Source: an uncultured Butyricicoccus sp. | GTDB taxonomy: Bacteria; Bacillota; Clostridia; Oscillospirales; Butyricicoccaceae | Reading direction: 5' to 3' | Length of the DNA: 64,000 nt | Assembly (NCBI GenBank): GCA_910584935.1 | Contig: CAJUDU010000002.1 | Coordinates: forward strand, 22,931 to 86,930 | Shown: positions 23,616 to 33,108 of the stretch, one piece after another | Layout: each line of letters opens with the position of its first letter | Position numbering within the stretch: the first letter of the stretch is position 1 | Program-made: the position numbers and the translations under genes | The notes under the pieces: model-generated | The model's database searches: none | What the model was told of the DNA's origin: nothing | The model's input: only the letters and a program-made list of their open reading frames with translations

Positions 23616-24621
23616 AGAAGCAATCCATATGCTCAGCCGCAAAGAAAACCTTAGCTATACAGACGCACAAGCTGTCATGGATGAGATTATGTCAGGCAGT
23701 ACCACACCTGTCCAAATGTCCGCTTACTTAACCGCCCTTGCCATGAAGGGTGAAACCATTGATGAAATTACTGGTTCTGCTGCCGGGATGCGTGCCCACT
23801 GTATCAAGCTGCTGCATGATATGGACGTGCTTGAAATCGTCGGCACTGGCGGCGATGGTTCCAATTCATTTAACATTTCAACCACTTCTTCGCTGGTCAT
23901 TTCTGCGGCAGGCGTACCAGTTGCCAAACATGGCAACCGCGCCGCTTCCTCCAAATGCGGCGCGGCAGATGTGCTGGAAGCTCTTGGTGTAAAAATCACC
24001 CTTTCCCCTGAACGCAGTGCCGCACTGCTGAAAAAAATCAATATCTGTTTCCTGTTTGCTCAAAACTATCATATTGCAATGAAATATGTTGCCCCAATAC
24101 GCCGGGAACTTGGTATCCGCACGGTATTTAATATTTTAGGGCCGCTTTCCAATCCTGCGGGCGCAAATATGGAACTGATGGGCGTTTATGATGCAGCCCT
24201 GGTCGAGCCGCTTGCGCAGGTGATGCACCGGCTGGGTGTCACCCGTGGTATGGTTGTCTATGGGCAGGATAAACTGGATGAAATTTCAATGAGTGCTCCG
24301 ACTTCTGTTTGTGAAATCCTGCCGGGCTGTAATTTCCAAACTTATACCATTACACCCGAACAGTTTGGCTACACACGGTGTGATAAATCGGCGCTGACAG
24401 GCGGCACACCGGAAGAAAATGCTTCCATTACTCGTGCAATTCTATCCGGCGCGGAGCAGGGCGCAAAACGGCAGGCAGTTTGCCTGAATGCTGGCGCAGC
24501 ACTATATCTGGCAGGCAAAGCGGACAATTTGGAACAAGGCGTCCGCCTTGCGGAAAACCTCATTGATTCTGGCGCCGCACAAAAGCAGCTTGCATTATTC
24601 ATCCAGCAAAGCAACTGCTGA
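23608..24621 (+). CDS. trpD: Anthranilate phosphoribosyltransferase
   Basis: Transfers phosphoribose to anthranilate. The 337-residue protein shows the PRPP-binding VGTGGDGSNSFNISTTSS and the family motif KHGNRAASSKCGAADVLEAL. The start at 23608 follows TTGGAGGG and overlaps the end of trpG. Confidence 0.96.
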   Translation: MIKEAIHMLSRKENLSYTDAQAVMDEIMSGSTTPVQMSAYLTALAMKGETIDEITGSAAGMRAHCIKLLHDMDVLEIVGTGGDGSNSFNISTTSSLVISAAGVPVAKHGNRAASSKCGAADVLEALGVKITLSPERSAALLKKINICFLFAQNYHIAMKYVAPIRRELGIRTVFNILGPLSNPAGANMELMGVYDAALVEPLAQVMHRLGVTRGMVVYGQDKLDEISMSAPTSVCEILPGCNFQTYTITPEQFGYTRCDKSALTGGTPEENASITRAILSGAEQGAKRQAVCLNAGAALYLAGKADNLEQGVRLAENLIDSGAAQKQLALFIQQSNC

Positions 24622-24651
24622 CCTGTCATCATGATTAAGGAGCATTTTCGG

Positions 24652-25434
24652 ATGAATATTCTGGAACAAATCGCGGCAAAAACACGTCAGCGCATTGACG
24701 CCGCCAAACAATCCCTGCCGCTGTTTGCGGTTCAGGCGCAGGCGGAAGTCATGGATGCGAATACAGGATTCCCCTTTGCCCGCGCCCTGCAGGCAAAAGG
24801 GCTTTCCTTTATCTGTGAAATCAAAAAAGCCAGCCCATCCAAGGGCGTAATTGCAGCCGATTTCCCTTATCTGGAGATTGCACGGGATTATGAAGCGGCT
24901 GGCGCATCCGCGATTTCCTGCCTGACCGAACCCTATTGGTTTCAGGGCAGCGATTCGTATTTGCAGCAGATTGCGCAGACTGTCCATATCCCAGTGCTGC
25001 GCAAAGATTTTACCATTGACCCGTATATGGTTTATGAAGCAAAAATCTATGGTGCTTCAGCTATCCTGCTGATTTGTGCCATCCTGACTGATGAGCAGCT
25101 GCAAACCTGGCTGCATCTTGCCCATTCGTTAGGGCTGGACGCCTTGGTGGAAGCCCATGACGCGGATGAAATCAAACGTGCGGTGCAAGCTGGCGCCAAT
25201 ATCATTGGGGTAAACAACCGCAATCTGAAAACATTTTCTGTAGATGTGGAAAACAGCATACGCCTGCGTGCGCTGGTACCATCGGACTGCGTTTTTGTAT
25301 CCGAAAGCGGTATCCGCACTGCGGCGGATATTGCCCGCCTGCATGAAAATGGCACCAACGCGGTGCTGATTGGTGAAACCTTTATGCGTGCCCCAGACAA
25401 AAAAGCCGCGCTTGACGCATTGCGTGGGGTGTGA
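24652..25434 (+). CDS. trpC: Indole-3-glycerol phosphate synthase
   Basis: Closes the indole ring from CdRP. The 260-residue TIM barrel shows FICEIKKASPSKGVI with the catalytic lysines, VLRKDFTIDPYMVYEAKIYGA, GVNNRNLKTF and ESGIRTAADI. The ATG at 24652 follows AAGGAG; the longer open frame starts earlier without need. One base separates its stop from the trpF start. Confidence 0.96.
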   Translation: MNILEQIAAKTRQRIDAAKQSLPLFAVQAQAEVMDANTGFPFARALQAKGLSFICEIKKASPSKGVIAADFPYLEIARDYEAAGASAISCLTEPYWFQGSDSYLQQIAQTVHIPVLRKDFTIDPYMVYEAKIYGASAILLICAILTDEQLQTWLHLAHSLGLDALVEAHDADEIKRAVQAGANIIGVNNRNLKTFSVDVENSIRLRALVPSDCVFVSESGIRTAADIARLHENGTNAVLIGETFMRAPDKKAALDALRGV

Positions 25435-25435
25435 A

Positions 25436-26032
25436 ATGCAAGTAAAAATATGCGGTTTAAGCCGCTCGGAAGACATCCATACTGTGAATGAAGCGAAACC
25501 GGATTACTGCGGATTTATCCTGCATTTCCCCAAAAGCCGTCGGAATATCTCCATTGATACTTTACACGCCCTGCGCGCAGGGTTGTCAGACGCGGTAATC
25601 CCGGTTGGTGTCTTTGTTGACCAGCCACCCCAAACCATTGCGAATTTGCTGGCACAAAACCTAATTTCCATTGCCCAGCTTCATGGGCATGAAGACGAAA
25701 CCTATCTTTCCGCGCTACGCCGCCTGACGGATAAGCCCATTTGGCAGGCATTCCAAGTCCATGGTACACAAGATATCATACGTGCTGAACAAAGCACGGC
25801 TGATTTTATCCTGCTTGACGCAGGACAGGGACAAGGCAAAGCCTTCCCTTGGGATTTGCTGAACGAGGTTCGCCGTCCATTTGCGTTAGCTGGCGGGGTT
25901 ACACTGGAAAATTTGCCGCAAGCCATGCAAACCGGCGCACAGATGCTGGATATTTCCAGTGGAGCGGAAACCAATGGCAAAAAAGATTTTGATAAGATTA
26001 TGTCGATAGTAACCACCATACAAGGAGGATGA
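25436..26032 (+). CDS. trpF: Phosphoribosylanthranilate isomerase
   Basis: Catalyses the Amadori rearrangement of PRA to CdRP. The 198-residue barrel begins MQVKICGLSR with the catalytic cysteine and has LDAGQGQGKAFPWDLL and LAGGVTLENLPQAM. ATG at 25436 is one base past the trpC stop, so ribosomes probably reinitiate. Confidence 0.95.
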   Translation: MQVKICGLSRSEDIHTVNEAKPDYCGFILHFPKSRRNISIDTLHALRAGLSDAVIPVGVFVDQPPQTIANLLAQNLISIAQLHGHEDETYLSALRRLTDKPIWQAFQVHGTQDIIRAEQSTADFILLDAGQGQGKAFPWDLLNEVRRPFALAGGVTLENLPQAMQTGAQMLDISSGAETNGKKDFDKIMSIVTTIQGG

Positions 26033-26038
26033 ACAATT

Positions 26039-27223
26039 ATGTCAAAAGGACGGTTTGGCATTCATGGCGGGCAATATATCCCGGAAATTTTGATGAATGC
26101 CGTGATAGAATTAGAAACAGCTTATAATCACTATAAAAATGACCCAGCGTTCCAAGCAGAACTAACCGATTTATTAAACAATTATGCAGGCCGGCCCTCG
26201 GAATTATATCATGCGGCGCGGATGACCCGTGACCTTGGCGGCGCAAAAATCTATTTGAAACGTGAAGATTTAAACCATACCGGTTCACATAAAATCAACA
26301 ATGTCCTTGGCCAAGTGCTGCTGGCAAAGAAAATGGGCAAAACCCGTGTCATTGCGGAAACCGGCGCGGGACAGCATGGTGTTGCAACCGCAACCGTTGC
26401 CGCTTTGATGGATATGGAATGCGAAATTTTTATGGGGCGCGAAGATACCGAACGGCAAGCGTTAAATGTTTACCGGATGAAACTGCTGGGCGCAAAAGTC
26501 CATGCAGTAGAAAGTGGTACCGCAACCTTAAAAGATGCTGTTTCGGAAACCATGCGTGAATGGACAAACCGCATTGCAGATACCCATTATGTCCTTGGTT
26601 CTGTCATGGGGCCCCATCCATTCCCAACGATTGTGCGTGATTTCCAGGCAGTCATTTCACAGGAAATAAAATCCCAAATCCTTCAAAAAGAAGGGCGGCT
26701 GCCTGACGCGGTTTTAGCCTGTGTGGGTGGCGGCTCCAATGCCATCGGCGCATTTTATCATTTCATTGAAGATGCTTCCGTCCGGCTGATTGGCTGTGAA
26801 GCGGCAGGGCGCGGCATCCATACCTTTGAAACTGCCGCAACCATTTCTACAGGGAAATTGGGCATTTTCCATGGTATGAAGTCATATTTCTGCCAGGATG
26901 AATATGGGCAGATTGCCCCGGTTTATTCGATTTCCGCTGGGCTGGATTATCCCGGCGTTGGTCCCGAACACGCGAATTTATATGACACTGGGCGGGCGGA
27001 ATATGTTGCCATTACTGACGATGAAGCAGTCAATGCGTTTGAATATCTCAGCCGCATTGAAGGGATTATCCCAGCCATTGAATCTGCTCATGCGGTTGCT
27101 TATGCTTTAAAACTGGCGCCAACCATGCCGAAAGATAAAATCATTGTCATCAATATTTCTGGCCGCGGCGATAAAGACTGTGCGGCGATTGCGCGTTACC
27201 GCGGGGAGGATATCCATGAGTAA
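26039..27223 (+). CDS. trpB: Tryptophan synthase beta chain
   Basis: The PLP enzyme that joins indole and serine to make tryptophan. The 394-residue protein has KREDLNHTGSHKINNVLGQ (the PLP lysine in HKIN), ETGAGQHGVATATVAAL and GGGSNAIGAFYHF. It follows an AAGGAGGA ribosome site and overlaps trpA by 8 nt. It is the TrpB1 type that pairs with TrpA. Confidence 0.97.
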   Translation: MSKGRFGIHGGQYIPEILMNAVIELETAYNHYKNDPAFQAELTDLLNNYAGRPSELYHAARMTRDLGGAKIYLKREDLNHTGSHKINNVLGQVLLAKKMGKTRVIAETGAGQHGVATATVAALMDMECEIFMGREDTERQALNVYRMKLLGAKVHAVESGTATLKDAVSETMREWTNRIADTHYVLGSVMGPHPFPTIVRDFQAVISQEIKSQILQKEGRLPDAVLACVGGGSNAIGAFYHFIEDASVRLIGCEAAGRGIHTFETAATISTGKLGIFHGMKSYFCQDEYGQIAPVYSISAGLDYPGVGPEHANLYDTGRAEYVAITDDEAVNAFEYLSRIEGIIPAIESAHAVAYALKLAPTMPKDKIIVINISGRGDKDCAAIARYRGEDIHE

Positions 27224-27992
27224 AATACAAAACGCCTTTGCTGACGGCAAAGCATTCATCCCATTTTTGACCTGTGGCGACCCATCGCTGGATGTGACCG
27301 AACAAATTGTTTATGCCATGGCGGAAGCGGGCGCGGATTTAATCGAACTTGGCATCCCATTTTCTGACCCAACCGCAGAAGGCCCCGTGATTCAGTCTGC
27401 CAATCTGCGGGCACTTGCTGGCGGCGTAACCACCGATAAAGTGTTTGATTTGGTGCGGCGTATCCGTCAAAATACGCAAATCCCTTTGGTTTTTATGACT
27501 TATGCCAATGTCGTTTTTTCTTATGGCACTGAACGGTTTATCAAAACCGCAGCAGAAGTGGGCATGGATGGGTTAATTCTTCCCGATGTGCCCTATGAAG
27601 AAAAAGAGGAATTTGACCCCATTTGCCGCAGGTATGGTTTGGATTTTATCTCTTTGATTGCGCCGACTTCCCAGCAGCGGGCAACAATGATTGCAAAAGA
27701 AGCTGAAGGGTTTGTGTACTGTGTTTCCTCGCTTGGCGTAACTGGCGTGCGTAAGGATATTAAAACCGATGTCAGCATGATGGTGCAGCTTGTCAAGCAG
27801 ACGAAAGAAATCCCCTGCGCGGTTGGGTTTGGCATTTCCACACCCGAACAAGCCGCAAAAATGGCATCAGTATCTGACGGCGCGATTGTCGGTTCCTCTG
27901 TTATGCAAATTTGCGCGAAATATGGCGCGAATTGTGTGCCTTATGTCGCTGATTATGTGAAATCCATGAAAAATGCTGTGCGCAATGCGTAA
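27216..27992 (+). CDS. trpA: Tryptophan synthase alpha chain
   Basis: Cleaves indole-3-glycerol phosphate and channels indole to TrpB. The 258-residue barrel has IPFLTCGDPSLD, LIELGIPFSDPTAEGPVIQ with the catalytic Glu, and GLILPDVPYEE with the catalytic Asp. The ATG at 27216 follows GGGGAGG inside the end of trpB. It is the last gene of the operon, followed by a terminator. Confidence 0.96.
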   Translation: MSKIQNAFADGKAFIPFLTCGDPSLDVTEQIVYAMAEAGADLIELGIPFSDPTAEGPVIQSANLRALAGGVTTDKVFDLVRRIRQNTQIPLVFMTYANVVFSYGTERFIKTAAEVGMDGLILPDVPYEEKEEFDPICRRYGLDFISLIAPTSQQRATMIAKEAEGFVYCVSSLGVTGVRKDIKTDVSMMVQLVKQTKEIPCAVGFGISTPEQAAKMASVSDGAIVGSSVMQICAKYGANCVPYVADYVKSMKNAVRNA

Positions 27993-28014
27993 TTTCTGTT
28001 CAAACAAATGTAAA

Positions 28015-28046
28015 GGGGAGGGATTTTTTATCCCTCCCCTGTTTTT
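28015..28046. terminator. Bidirectional terminator between trpA and hisC
   Basis: GGGGAGGGAT and ATCCCTCCCC flank a short T loop and are followed by a T run. The next gene is convergent and ends within the right edge, so the hairpin can serve both. Confidence 0.85.
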
Positions 28047-29101
28047 CATAGTATCTTTTGCAATGCTGCAAACAGTTTGTCCATTTCCGCGTCTGTCCCA
28101 ATGGTAATACGCAAATGATTGTCCACACGCGGCAGGCTAAAATACCGCACAAAAACCCCTTGTGCTTTCAGCGCTTCAAAAATAGCCTTTGCCGCCATCA
28201 CTGGATGGCTGGCAAGCACAAAATTCGCCTGGCTGTCCAACACGGTAAAACCCAGTTTGCGCAGAGTTTCTGTTGTTCGCGTGCGGGTTTCTATGATTTT
28301 ACTGCACGTTTGCTGAAAATAAGTATCATCTTCCACCGCGGCGGCGGCGGCTTCCAATGTCACCATATCCATGGTGTATGAATTATACGAATTTTTCACA
28401 GCTTCCAGCGTGGCAATCAGCGCTGGGCTGGCAAGCGCATAACCAACGCGCAGCCCTGCCAACGAACGAGATTTACTCATGGTCTGTACAATCACTAAGT
28501 TTTCATATTCTTTTAGCAGCGGCACTGCCGATATGCCACCAAAATCAATATATGCCTCATCAATGATAACCACCGCATCCGGGTTTGCGTCAAGCATCTG
28601 CCGGATAAAATCCAGCCCTTCGCCAATGCCGGTTGGGGCGTTCGGGTTTGGCAGCACTACGCCGCCATTTTCACGGACATAATCTGATGGATGAATCCGG
28701 TAATTCTCATCCAGCGGGATGGTTTCATATGGAACCCGGAACAGTGAACACCAAACCGGATAAAATGAATAGGTCAAATCCGGGAAGAAAATCGGCTTTT
28801 CTGAACAGAAAAACGCCTGGAAACATAATGCCAGCACATCATCCGACCCATTGCCCATAAATATTTGGCTGCCCTCCAGCCCAAAATACTTTGCCAGCGC
28901 GGTGCGCAGGCAACCAGCATTTGCATCCGGATATTTGCGCAGGCGTGCCGCGTCAAATTTATGCAGTATCTCCATCACACGTGGGGATGGCGGATATGGG
29001 TTTTCATTTGCGTTTAATTTGACGATATCTGCGACTTTTGGCTGTTCACCGGGGACATATGGTTCAATTTGGCGCAGTTTATCCTGCCAAGGTTTGTTCA
29101 T
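28046..29101 (-). CDS. hisC: Histidinol-phosphate aminotransferase
   Basis: A PLP-dependent class-I/II aminotransferase of 351 residues acting in histidine synthesis; paralogs also transaminate aromatic amino acids. It has LNANENPYPPSPRV, FMGNGSDDVLAL, VVIIDEAYIDFGG and the PLP lysine in QTMSKSRSLAGLRVGY. The ATG at 29101 follows GAGGTGG. It stands alone next to the trp operon, away from other his genes, so a role in tyrosine/phenylalanine synthesis is possible. Confidence 0.88.
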   Translation of the reverse strand: MNKPWQDKLRQIEPYVPGEQPKVADIVKLNANENPYPPSPRVMEILHKFDAARLRKYPDANAGCLRTALAKYFGLEGSQIFMGNGSDDVLALCFQAFFCSEKPIFFPDLTYSFYPVWCSLFRVPYETIPLDENYRIHPSDYVRENGGVVLPNPNAPTGIGEGLDFIRQMLDANPDAVVIIDEAYIDFGGISAVPLLKEYENLVIVQTMSKSRSLAGLRVGYALASPALIATLEAVKNSYNSYTMDMVTLEAAAAAVEDDTYFQQTCSKIIETRTRTTETLRKLGFTVLDSQANFVLASHPVMAAKAIFEALKAQGVFVRYFSLPRVDNHLRITIGTDAEMDKLFAALQKIL

Positions 29102-29174
29102 TGCGGACCACCTCAAAATGATTTTTTATTTCCCTGTGATTTTATCATGATAAAGCGTGAAAGTCAAGCGGAAT

Positions 29175-29227
29175 TTTACCCGGGTTCACAAAAAATTCAC
29201 CCAATCGCACCTGCGCTGGTATATAAT
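29175..29227 (+). promoter_or_regulatory. Promoter with PhoB/PhoP-like direct repeats
   Basis: TTTACC (29175), TTCACA (29185) and TTCACC (29196) are spaced 10 and 11 bp apart, the arrangement of Pho-type boxes. A TATAAT at 29222-29227 (or TATATA at 29220) serves as -10. The downstream gene encodes an OmpR/PhoB-family regulator, so autoregulation is likely. Confidence 0.55.
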
Positions 29228-29285
29228 AAGATTGCTGGCAGCAGCGCTGCCAAGATAAACAAAATGACAAATGAGGAACCGCATT

Positions 29286-29963
29286 ATGAAAAAGATTTTG
29301 ATTGTGGAGGATGACGACAATATCCGGGAGCTTTTGCGCCTTTATCTGGAGCGGGAAGGCTACCAGGTTTCGGAGGCGGAAAATGGTGCAGCCGGGCTTT
29401 CCAAATGGAAAGCCGAAGACCCTGATATGATGCTGCTGGATGTCATGATGCCTGTGATGGATGGCTGGCAGGTGTGTAAAGAAGTCCGTGCCGCTGACCA
29501 GTCCATGCCAATTATTATGATTACCGCCAAAGGCGAAACGATGGATAAAGTTTCCGGGCTGGAACTTGGCGCGGATGATTATATTGTCAAGCCGCTGGAA
29601 ATGCGTGAGGTGATTGCCAGGGTGCGTGCTGTGTTCCGCCGTTTTGCTGGTGATGACTCCGGCAAGCTGGTTTTTGACAAACTCACCATTGATAAGCAAG
29701 CTTATGACCTTGTCATTGATGGCAAACGGGTTGACGCCCCACCCAAAGAAATTGAACTGCTCTATTATTTGGCACAAAGCCCCAACCGGGTTTTTACCCG
29801 TGTACAGCTGCTGGATGATGTGTGGGGGTTTGATTATTATGGCGATACCCGCACCATTGATGTCCATGTTAAACGCCTGCGCGAAAAACTGGAAGGCGTT
29901 TCGGATAAATGGGAATTAAAAACCGTTTGGGGTGTTGGTTATAAATTTGAAACACGGGGGTAA
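29286..29963 (+). CDS. OmpR/PhoB-family response regulator
   Basis: A 225-residue regulator: receiver domain with VEDDDNIREL, phospho-acceptor in LLDVMMPVMDGW and DDYIVKPLEM; output winged helix with TRVQLLDDVWGFDYYGDTRT and LKTVWGVGYKFE. It is followed after 3 nt by a histidine kinase and then an HtrA protease. This layout resembles CssRS-HtrA of Bacillus, which answers to misfolded secreted proteins, or a PhoP-like system. The start at 29286 fits the family length. Confidence 0.93.
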   Translation: MKKILIVEDDDNIRELLRLYLEREGYQVSEAENGAAGLSKWKAEDPDMMLLDVMMPVMDGWQVCKEVRAADQSMPIIMITAKGETMDKVSGLELGADDYIVKPLEMREVIARVRAVFRRFAGDDSGKLVFDKLTIDKQAYDLVIDGKRVDAPPKEIELLYYLAQSPNRVFTRVQLLDDVWGFDYYGDTRTIDVHVKRLREKLEGVSDKWELKTVWGVGYKFETRG

Positions 29964-29966
29964 TCT

Positions 29967-31439
29967 ATGGGAAAGCAAAGTTTTTTCTTCAAAATTTATG
30001 TATCCCACAGTCTGCTGATTCTGTTTACTTTTTTGGTAGCTGGCAGTTTATTTTCCCGTCAGCTTGGCATTTATGCCCGCAATGAAAACCTAAGTCAGCT
30101 TGACATTACCGCACGTTCTATTGTGGATCAAACCACAGTTGCCGCTTCTGAAAGCGACAACTCTTTGCTGCGGGAATTATATGAAGCCTATCTGGAACAG
30201 ATTGCAAACACAGACCAATCCACCATTTTGGTCATTACACCCACAGGCGAAGTGGAATTTTCCGCTGTGCCAGAAGGGCAGGCTGCTTTGCGTAAAAATG
30301 CGGTTGATGCGCAAACTCTGCAAACGCTGCATGAAAACGCCCCATTTTCCTCCACGGGCACATTGGGCGGCATTCTGCCGGAAACCAGTTATGTCATTGG
30401 TGCGCCCTGCCTGAGCAGCAGCCATGAACTGGTTGCTTATATTGTGGTATCTGCCACGGCAAGCCGTGTCAATGGGCTGCTGCACAAAGTTTCACAGATT
30501 TTTGTCGTGATTCTGCTGATTACATTGATTAGCGCACTGATTATCTCCTGGTTTATTTCGGCACGTATGACCCATCCGCTGAAAATCATGGCTGCCGCTT
30601 CCCGGGAATATGCAGCAGGTAATTTTGATGTACGTGTTCCGGAGGACAACCGCTGCCAGGAAATTGATGAACTTGCTGCCTCATTTAACAATATGGCGCG
30701 TGACCTTGCCCAATTGGATGAACTCACGCGCGGATTTATTGGCAATGTCAGCCATGAATTTAAAACGCCAATGACCACCATTGGCGGGTTTGTCAATGGA
30801 ATGTTGGATGGCACAATCCCGCCGCAGCAACACGAAAAATACCTGCATATTATTTCGGAAGAAGTGCAGCGGCTTAGCCGTATGGTTGTCCGGATGCTGG
30901 ATGCCGCGAAAATCCAATCCGGCGAACTGATTCTGAATACCGCGCCATTTGATTTCACAGAAATGTCCAGCCAAATTATTTTATCCTTTGAACAGAAAAT
31001 CCTTTCCAAAAAACTAGAGGTCGATATTGATTTTAATGACCGTTTGATGGTCAATGGCGACCGCGACCATGTTTTTCGGGCAGTTTATAATCTGGTGGAT
31101 AATGCAGTGAAATTTATTGATGAGGGCGGACAATTACGGCTGCGTGCCCATGCGGAAGGGAATTTTTGCGCATTTTCAATTGAAAATACAGGCGCAGGCA
31201 TTTCCCCAGAGGATATTTCCCATGTTTTTGACCGATTCTATAAAACAGACCGTTCCCGCAGTCAGGACAGGACAGGCGCAGGGCTTGGCTTATATATTGT
31301 AAAAAACATCATTAACCTACATGGCGGGGATATTTCTGTCCGGTCGGATGGCGGGCGTACAGAATTTTCCCTCACCCTGCCGTTAATGGATAAAAAAGCA
31401 GTTGCGAATTTCATCAATTCTTCACAGGGCGGACAATAA
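29967..31439 (+). CDS. Sensor histidine kinase, partner of the upstream regulator
   Basis: A 490-residue membrane kinase. A transmembrane helix lies at ~8-28, an extracellular sensor domain of ~140 residues, and a second helix at ~172-195. HAMP follows (ISARMTHPLKIMAAASREYA), then FIGNVSHEFKTPMTTIGGF with the phospho-acceptor His, NLVDNAVKF, and GAGLGLYIVKNI. The sensed signal is unknown; the HtrA gene downstream suggests envelope stress. Confidence 0.93.
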   Translation: MGKQSFFFKIYVSHSLLILFTFLVAGSLFSRQLGIYARNENLSQLDITARSIVDQTTVAASESDNSLLRELYEAYLEQIANTDQSTILVITPTGEVEFSAVPEGQAALRKNAVDAQTLQTLHENAPFSSTGTLGGILPETSYVIGAPCLSSSHELVAYIVVSATASRVNGLLHKVSQIFVVILLITLISALIISWFISARMTHPLKIMAAASREYAAGNFDVRVPEDNRCQEIDELAASFNNMARDLAQLDELTRGFIGNVSHEFKTPMTTIGGFVNGMLDGTIPPQQHEKYLHIISEEVQRLSRMVVRMLDAAKIQSGELILNTAPFDFTEMSSQIILSFEQKILSKKLEVDIDFNDRLMVNGDRDHVFRAVYNLVDNAVKFIDEGGQLRLRAHAEGNFCAFSIENTGAGISPEDISHVFDRFYKTDRSRSQDRTGAGLGLYIVKNIINLHGGDISVRSDGGRTEFSLTLPLMDKKAVANFINSSQGGQ

Positions 31440-31507
31440 ACCTGCACATGGTCACGCTAAAATAAAACCATGTTAAACAGAAAGACCGCATTTGAAAGGA
31501 GTTTATC

Positions 31508-33046
31508 ATGATGGATTTTGAACATAAAAACAATGATTTTTGGCAGCCTGCCAACAAGCCACAGGACGGTCAGCCTGCACCGCAGGCGATGGAACCTGTC
31601 ACCCAGTCCCAACCCCCTGTACAGCAGTCTGTGCCGCAGGTGACGGAACCTGTCGCCCAGTCCCAACCCCTTGTACAGCAGCCTGTGCCGCAGGATGAAT
31701 CCATCCAGCAGCAGGCAGAACCTCAACCGTTTGCCGCAGGTACGCAAAGTTATGCGACTTATCAGCAGTGGCAAGCCGCAGAGGCGAAAAAACATCGTAA
31801 AAAAGAAAAGAAACCTCATTCCCGCAAACCACTCATTGCCATTGGCAGTGTTGCTGCCGCAGCCGTGCTGTTTTTAGGCGGCGTTGCATTTGGCGGCGGG
31901 TTCCGCGGTTCAAATGAAGTTCCTTCCGCTTCTTCCAGCGGCAATCTGCCTGTGCTTAGCATTTCCAATACGCCTACCAGCGACAGCAAAAAACAAAATG
32001 CCGGCGGCGAAATGGCTGGCGAGGATATCTATAAAAAACTGAATACCTCCATTGTCGCAATTCAGGCGGGTGGGAATCAGGCAGCTTCTTCCGGGTCTGG
32101 CGTTATTATGTCGAAAGATGGTTATATTATCACCAATGCCCATGTTGTGCTTGATGAAAATACCAGCCAGCCCATGCAAAATGTTTCCGTGCTGCTTGCA
32201 GACAGCCAGCAGCTTGATGCCGAGGTCAAAGGTTATGATGAACAGACCGATTTGGCTGTGCTGAAAGTTGAGCCGAAATCCCCGCTTACCCCGGCTGAAT
32301 TTGGCGATTCAGACGCGCTGCAAGTCGGTGAAACCGCATATGCTATCGGCTCCCCTGGCGGCGTGCAGCTTGCAAACTCTATGACCAGCGGCATTATTTC
32401 CGCCATCAACCGCAACATTACGGTCAATGACCGTGTAATGAACCTGATTCAAACCAATGTTACCGTCAACCCCGGCAACTCCGGTGGTGCGCTGATTAAC
32501 AAATATGGGCAGGTTGTCGGCATCACTTCTGCAAAACTTGGCATCAGTTATTATGAAGGGCTTGGTTTTGCCATCCCGATTAATTCTGCAAAGGAAATTG
32601 TGGATGAACTAATCCAAACCGGTTATATTTCCGGCAGACCTTCAATCGGCATCCGCGGACAGGATGTTTCTGAACAGCAGCAGCGTTTTTATAACCTGCC
32701 CGCAGGTGTACAGATTGCATCTATTGATTCCCGCGCCAAGGCAGCATCTGAAGGGCTGGAAATCGGTGATATTATTACGGCGGTCAATGGGAAAGCAATT
32801 TCCTCAATGAATGAAGTCAACGAAATCAAAGAAGGAATGAAAGCTGGTGAACAGCTTACTTTAACCGTTTACCGCCCAACCGCACAAAAATCCCTGGATT
32901 TGAAAATCACGCTGACCGATTCCCATGATTTAGAGGGCACTGACCCAGCGGAAGAACAGCAACAACAGCAGCAGCGCGATGCCCGTGAATATTACAATGG
33001 CGGCTATGATGAATTTGACCCATTCCAATTCTTCTTTGGCTATTAA
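31508..33046 (+). CDS. HtrA/DegP-type membrane-anchored serine protease
   Basis: A 512-residue protease that degrades or refolds damaged secreted proteins. It has a Pro/Gln-rich cytoplasmic tail of ~90 residues containing a duplicated unit (EPVTQSQPPVQQSVPQ / EPVAQSQPLVQQPVPQ), one transmembrane helix at ~108-130, and a trypsin-like domain with His in ITNAHVV, Asp in QTDLAVLK and Ser in NPGNSGGAL. One PDZ domain (RPSIGIRGQDV to LTLTVYRP) and a Gln-rich, acidic tail follow. It is the third gene after the two-component system, with its own ribosome site AAAGGAG and terminator. Confidence 0.93.
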   Translation: MMDFEHKNNDFWQPANKPQDGQPAPQAMEPVTQSQPPVQQSVPQVTEPVAQSQPLVQQPVPQDESIQQQAEPQPFAAGTQSYATYQQWQAAEAKKHRKKEKKPHSRKPLIAIGSVAAAAVLFLGGVAFGGGFRGSNEVPSASSSGNLPVLSISNTPTSDSKKQNAGGEMAGEDIYKKLNTSIVAIQAGGNQAASSGSGVIMSKDGYIITNAHVVLDENTSQPMQNVSVLLADSQQLDAEVKGYDEQTDLAVLKVEPKSPLTPAEFGDSDALQVGETAYAIGSPGGVQLANSMTSGIISAINRNITVNDRVMNLIQTNVTVNPGNSGGALINKYGQVVGITSAKLGISYYEGLGFAIPINSAKEIVDELIQTGYISGRPSIGIRGQDVSEQQQRFYNLPAGVQIASIDSRAKAASEGLEIGDIITAVNGKAISSMNEVNEIKEGMKAGEQLTLTVYRPTAQKSLDLKITLTDSHDLEGTDPAEEQQQQQQRDAREYYNGGYDEFDPFQFFFGY

Positions 33047-33074
33047 TAACCGTTCTTATCCTTTCCCTGGTAAT

Positions 33075-33107
33075 AAAGGCGGCACCTGTTTTGCAGGTGC
33101 CGCCTTT
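33075..33107 (+). terminator. Terminator of the RR-HK-HtrA operon
   Basis: GGCGGCACCTG and CAGGTGCCGCC are perfectly complementary over a 5-nt loop, flanked by AAA and TTT, so it can act in both directions, including for convergent ispF. Confidence 0.85.
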
Positions 33108-33108
33108 G

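Noticed and set aside
29145..29867. A 240-codon minus-strand ORF.
   Set aside because: Antisense shadow of the response regulator gene; the translation has no domain features.
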